From contig NZ_FOVZ01000001.1 in NCBI RefSeq assembly GCF_900115295.1, forward strand, positions 1,240,001-1,304,000: a stretch of 64,000 bases of DNA, in the 5' to 3' direction. A program made the translations under genes and the position numbers. Below are positions 63,191-64,000 of this stretch, in pieces (the stretch's first letter is position 1; each line of letters opens with the position of its first letter). The DNA is from Sphingomonas sp. OK281. Its GTDB lineage: Bacteria > Pseudomonadota > Alphaproteobacteria > Sphingomonadales > Sphingomonadaceae. The notes below the pieces were generated by a model. That model was given only the letters and a program-made list of their open reading frames with translations, made no database searches and was not told where the DNA came from.

Positions 63191-64000
63191 ATGGCATCGA
63201 TCAAGAACATCGGCTTCATCGCACAGTTGCGCAGCGACGCCAGCAATCACATCATCCGCTATCGCAGCGGCAAGGTCCGACAGAGCGGGCGCGGGCTGGT
63301 CTTCTGGTTCCGCCCCGAAACCGCCAGCATCGCCGAGCTGCCGATGGACGACCGCGAGATGGCGCTGTTCGTGAAAGGCCGCAGCCAGGATTTCCAGACG
63401 GTCGCGATCCAGGGCACGCTGACCTGGCACGTCGTCGATCCAGAGCTGCTCGCCGCCCGCGTCGACTTCAGCCTCGGCCTGGTCACCGGCGCCTACAAGA
63501 GCGAGCCGATCCAGCGCATCGAAACGCGGCTTGCCGGCCTCGTCAATCAGGCTGCGCTGCAATATCTGGCACTGGCGCCGGTCCGCGCGCTGCTCGATGG
63601 CGGGCCGGAGCCGCTGCGCCACCAGCTCGAGACGATCCTGGCGGGCGATCCCGCGCTCGCCGAGATCGGCATCGCGGTGACGACGATCCGCCTTACCAAT
63701 CTCGCACCGTCGAGCGAACTGGAGCGCGCGCTCCAGACGCCGACCTTCGAAGGGTTGCAGCAAAAGGCCGACCAGGCGACCTTCGAGCGGCGCGCACTGG
63801 CCGTGGAGAAGGAGCGCGCAATCGCCGAGAACGAGCTTGCCAACAAGACCGAACTCGCCCGCCGCGAGATGCTGTTGATCACGCAGGAAGCGGAGAATGC
63901 CCGTAACCGCGCCACCGGTCTTGCAGAGGCGCAGCAGATCGAAGCCGCCGCCGAGGCGGAGCGGATCCGCACCGTCGAGAGCGCCAAGGCCGAGACCGAG
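63191..64000 (+). CDS. SPFH/band-7 domain protein (partial, runs off the window)
   Basis: The first 270 codons are present; ribosome site AGAAGGAG, ATG 63191. Residues 1-190 are an SPFH (band-7/prohibitin) domain (VRQSGRGLVFWFRPETASIA; VAIQGTLTWHVVDPELLAAR; IGIAVTTIRLTNLAPSSELE). From about 200 a charged coiled coil begins (FERRALAVEKERAIAENELA, ARREMLLITQEAENARNRAT), typical of flotillin-like scaffolds that oligomerise on membranes. No N-terminal helix or signal is seen, so this type may be cytosolic or bind membranes peripherally. Operonic with the NrtR-like regulator; a link between NAD status and an SPFH scaffold is inference. Confidence 0.9.
   Translation, partial: MASIKNIGFIAQLRSDASNHIIRYRSGKVRQSGRGLVFWFRPETASIAELPMDDREMALFVKGRSQDFQTVAIQGTLTWHVVDPELLAARVDFSLGLVTGAYKSEPIQRIETRLAGLVNQAALQYLALAPVRALLDGGPEPLRHQLETILAGDPALAEIGIAVTTIRLTNLAPSSELERALQTPTFEGLQQKADQATFERRALAVEKERAIAENELANKTELARREMLLITQEAENARNRATGLAEAQQIEAAAEAERIRTVESAKAETE

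Overview
The window (about 65% G+C) looks like the chromosome of a sphingomonad alphaproteobacterium (Sphingomonas or a close relative). The evidence is the dense TonB-dependent receptor, alpha-2-macroglobulin/PbpC and DUF3857-transglutaminase content, the family resemblance of nearly every protein, and short Shine-Dalgarno-led genes with frequent GTG/TTG starts. No tRNA, rRNA, CRISPR array or intact mobile element was seen.

Layout. 1-8.1 kb: a cytochrome b561, the 3' stub of a tyrosine recombinase, a TonB-dependent receptor with a phytase-like esterase, then a decayed block (an LLM-type flavin oxidoreductase whose start codon reads ATA, a 5'-truncated SDR and a shredded NADPH-dependent reductase). 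8.2-14.4 kb: a 2043-residue autotransporter. 14.7-17.9 kb: an orphan ATP-grasp enzyme and a TetR/FAD-monooxygenase divergent pair. 18-20.1 kb: an RsbQ-like alpha/beta hydrolase overlapping a PAS-GGDEF diguanylate cyclase, the most system-like unit here. 20.7-29.8 kb: an RTG-type class A beta-lactamase and two very large DUF3857-transglutaminase proteins either side of a DUF1275 membrane protein. 30.2-32.7 kb: a pseudogene and a GH43 glycosidase.

32.7-39.8 kb is a detoxification/redox island. It holds three enzyme-regulator pairs read divergently (FAD monooxygenase/MarR, SDR/TetR, GST/TetR), each with palindromic operator candidates between the genes, plus an AraC-GyrI regulator and another SDR stub. 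40-49.6 kb is an efflux-type ABC operon (adaptor, ATPase, a 39-residue membrane peptide, two paralogous MacB-like permeases) divergent from a two-component system whose NtrC-like regulator lacks the sigma-54 contact loop. 49.8-57.6 kb is the alpha-2-macroglobulin/PbpC envelope-defence pair. 58-62.3 kb is a DUF2339/DUF3999 membrane pair. 62.4-64 kb is an NrtR-like regulator with a degenerate Nudix box, preceded by a long inverted repeat and followed by an SPFH/band-7 protein cut by the window end.

Common themes are envelope maintenance and secretion, redox detoxification under local repressors, and gene decay. At least five remnants of enzymes or recombinases lie between intact genes, so several of the intergenic stretches are graveyards rather than empty.
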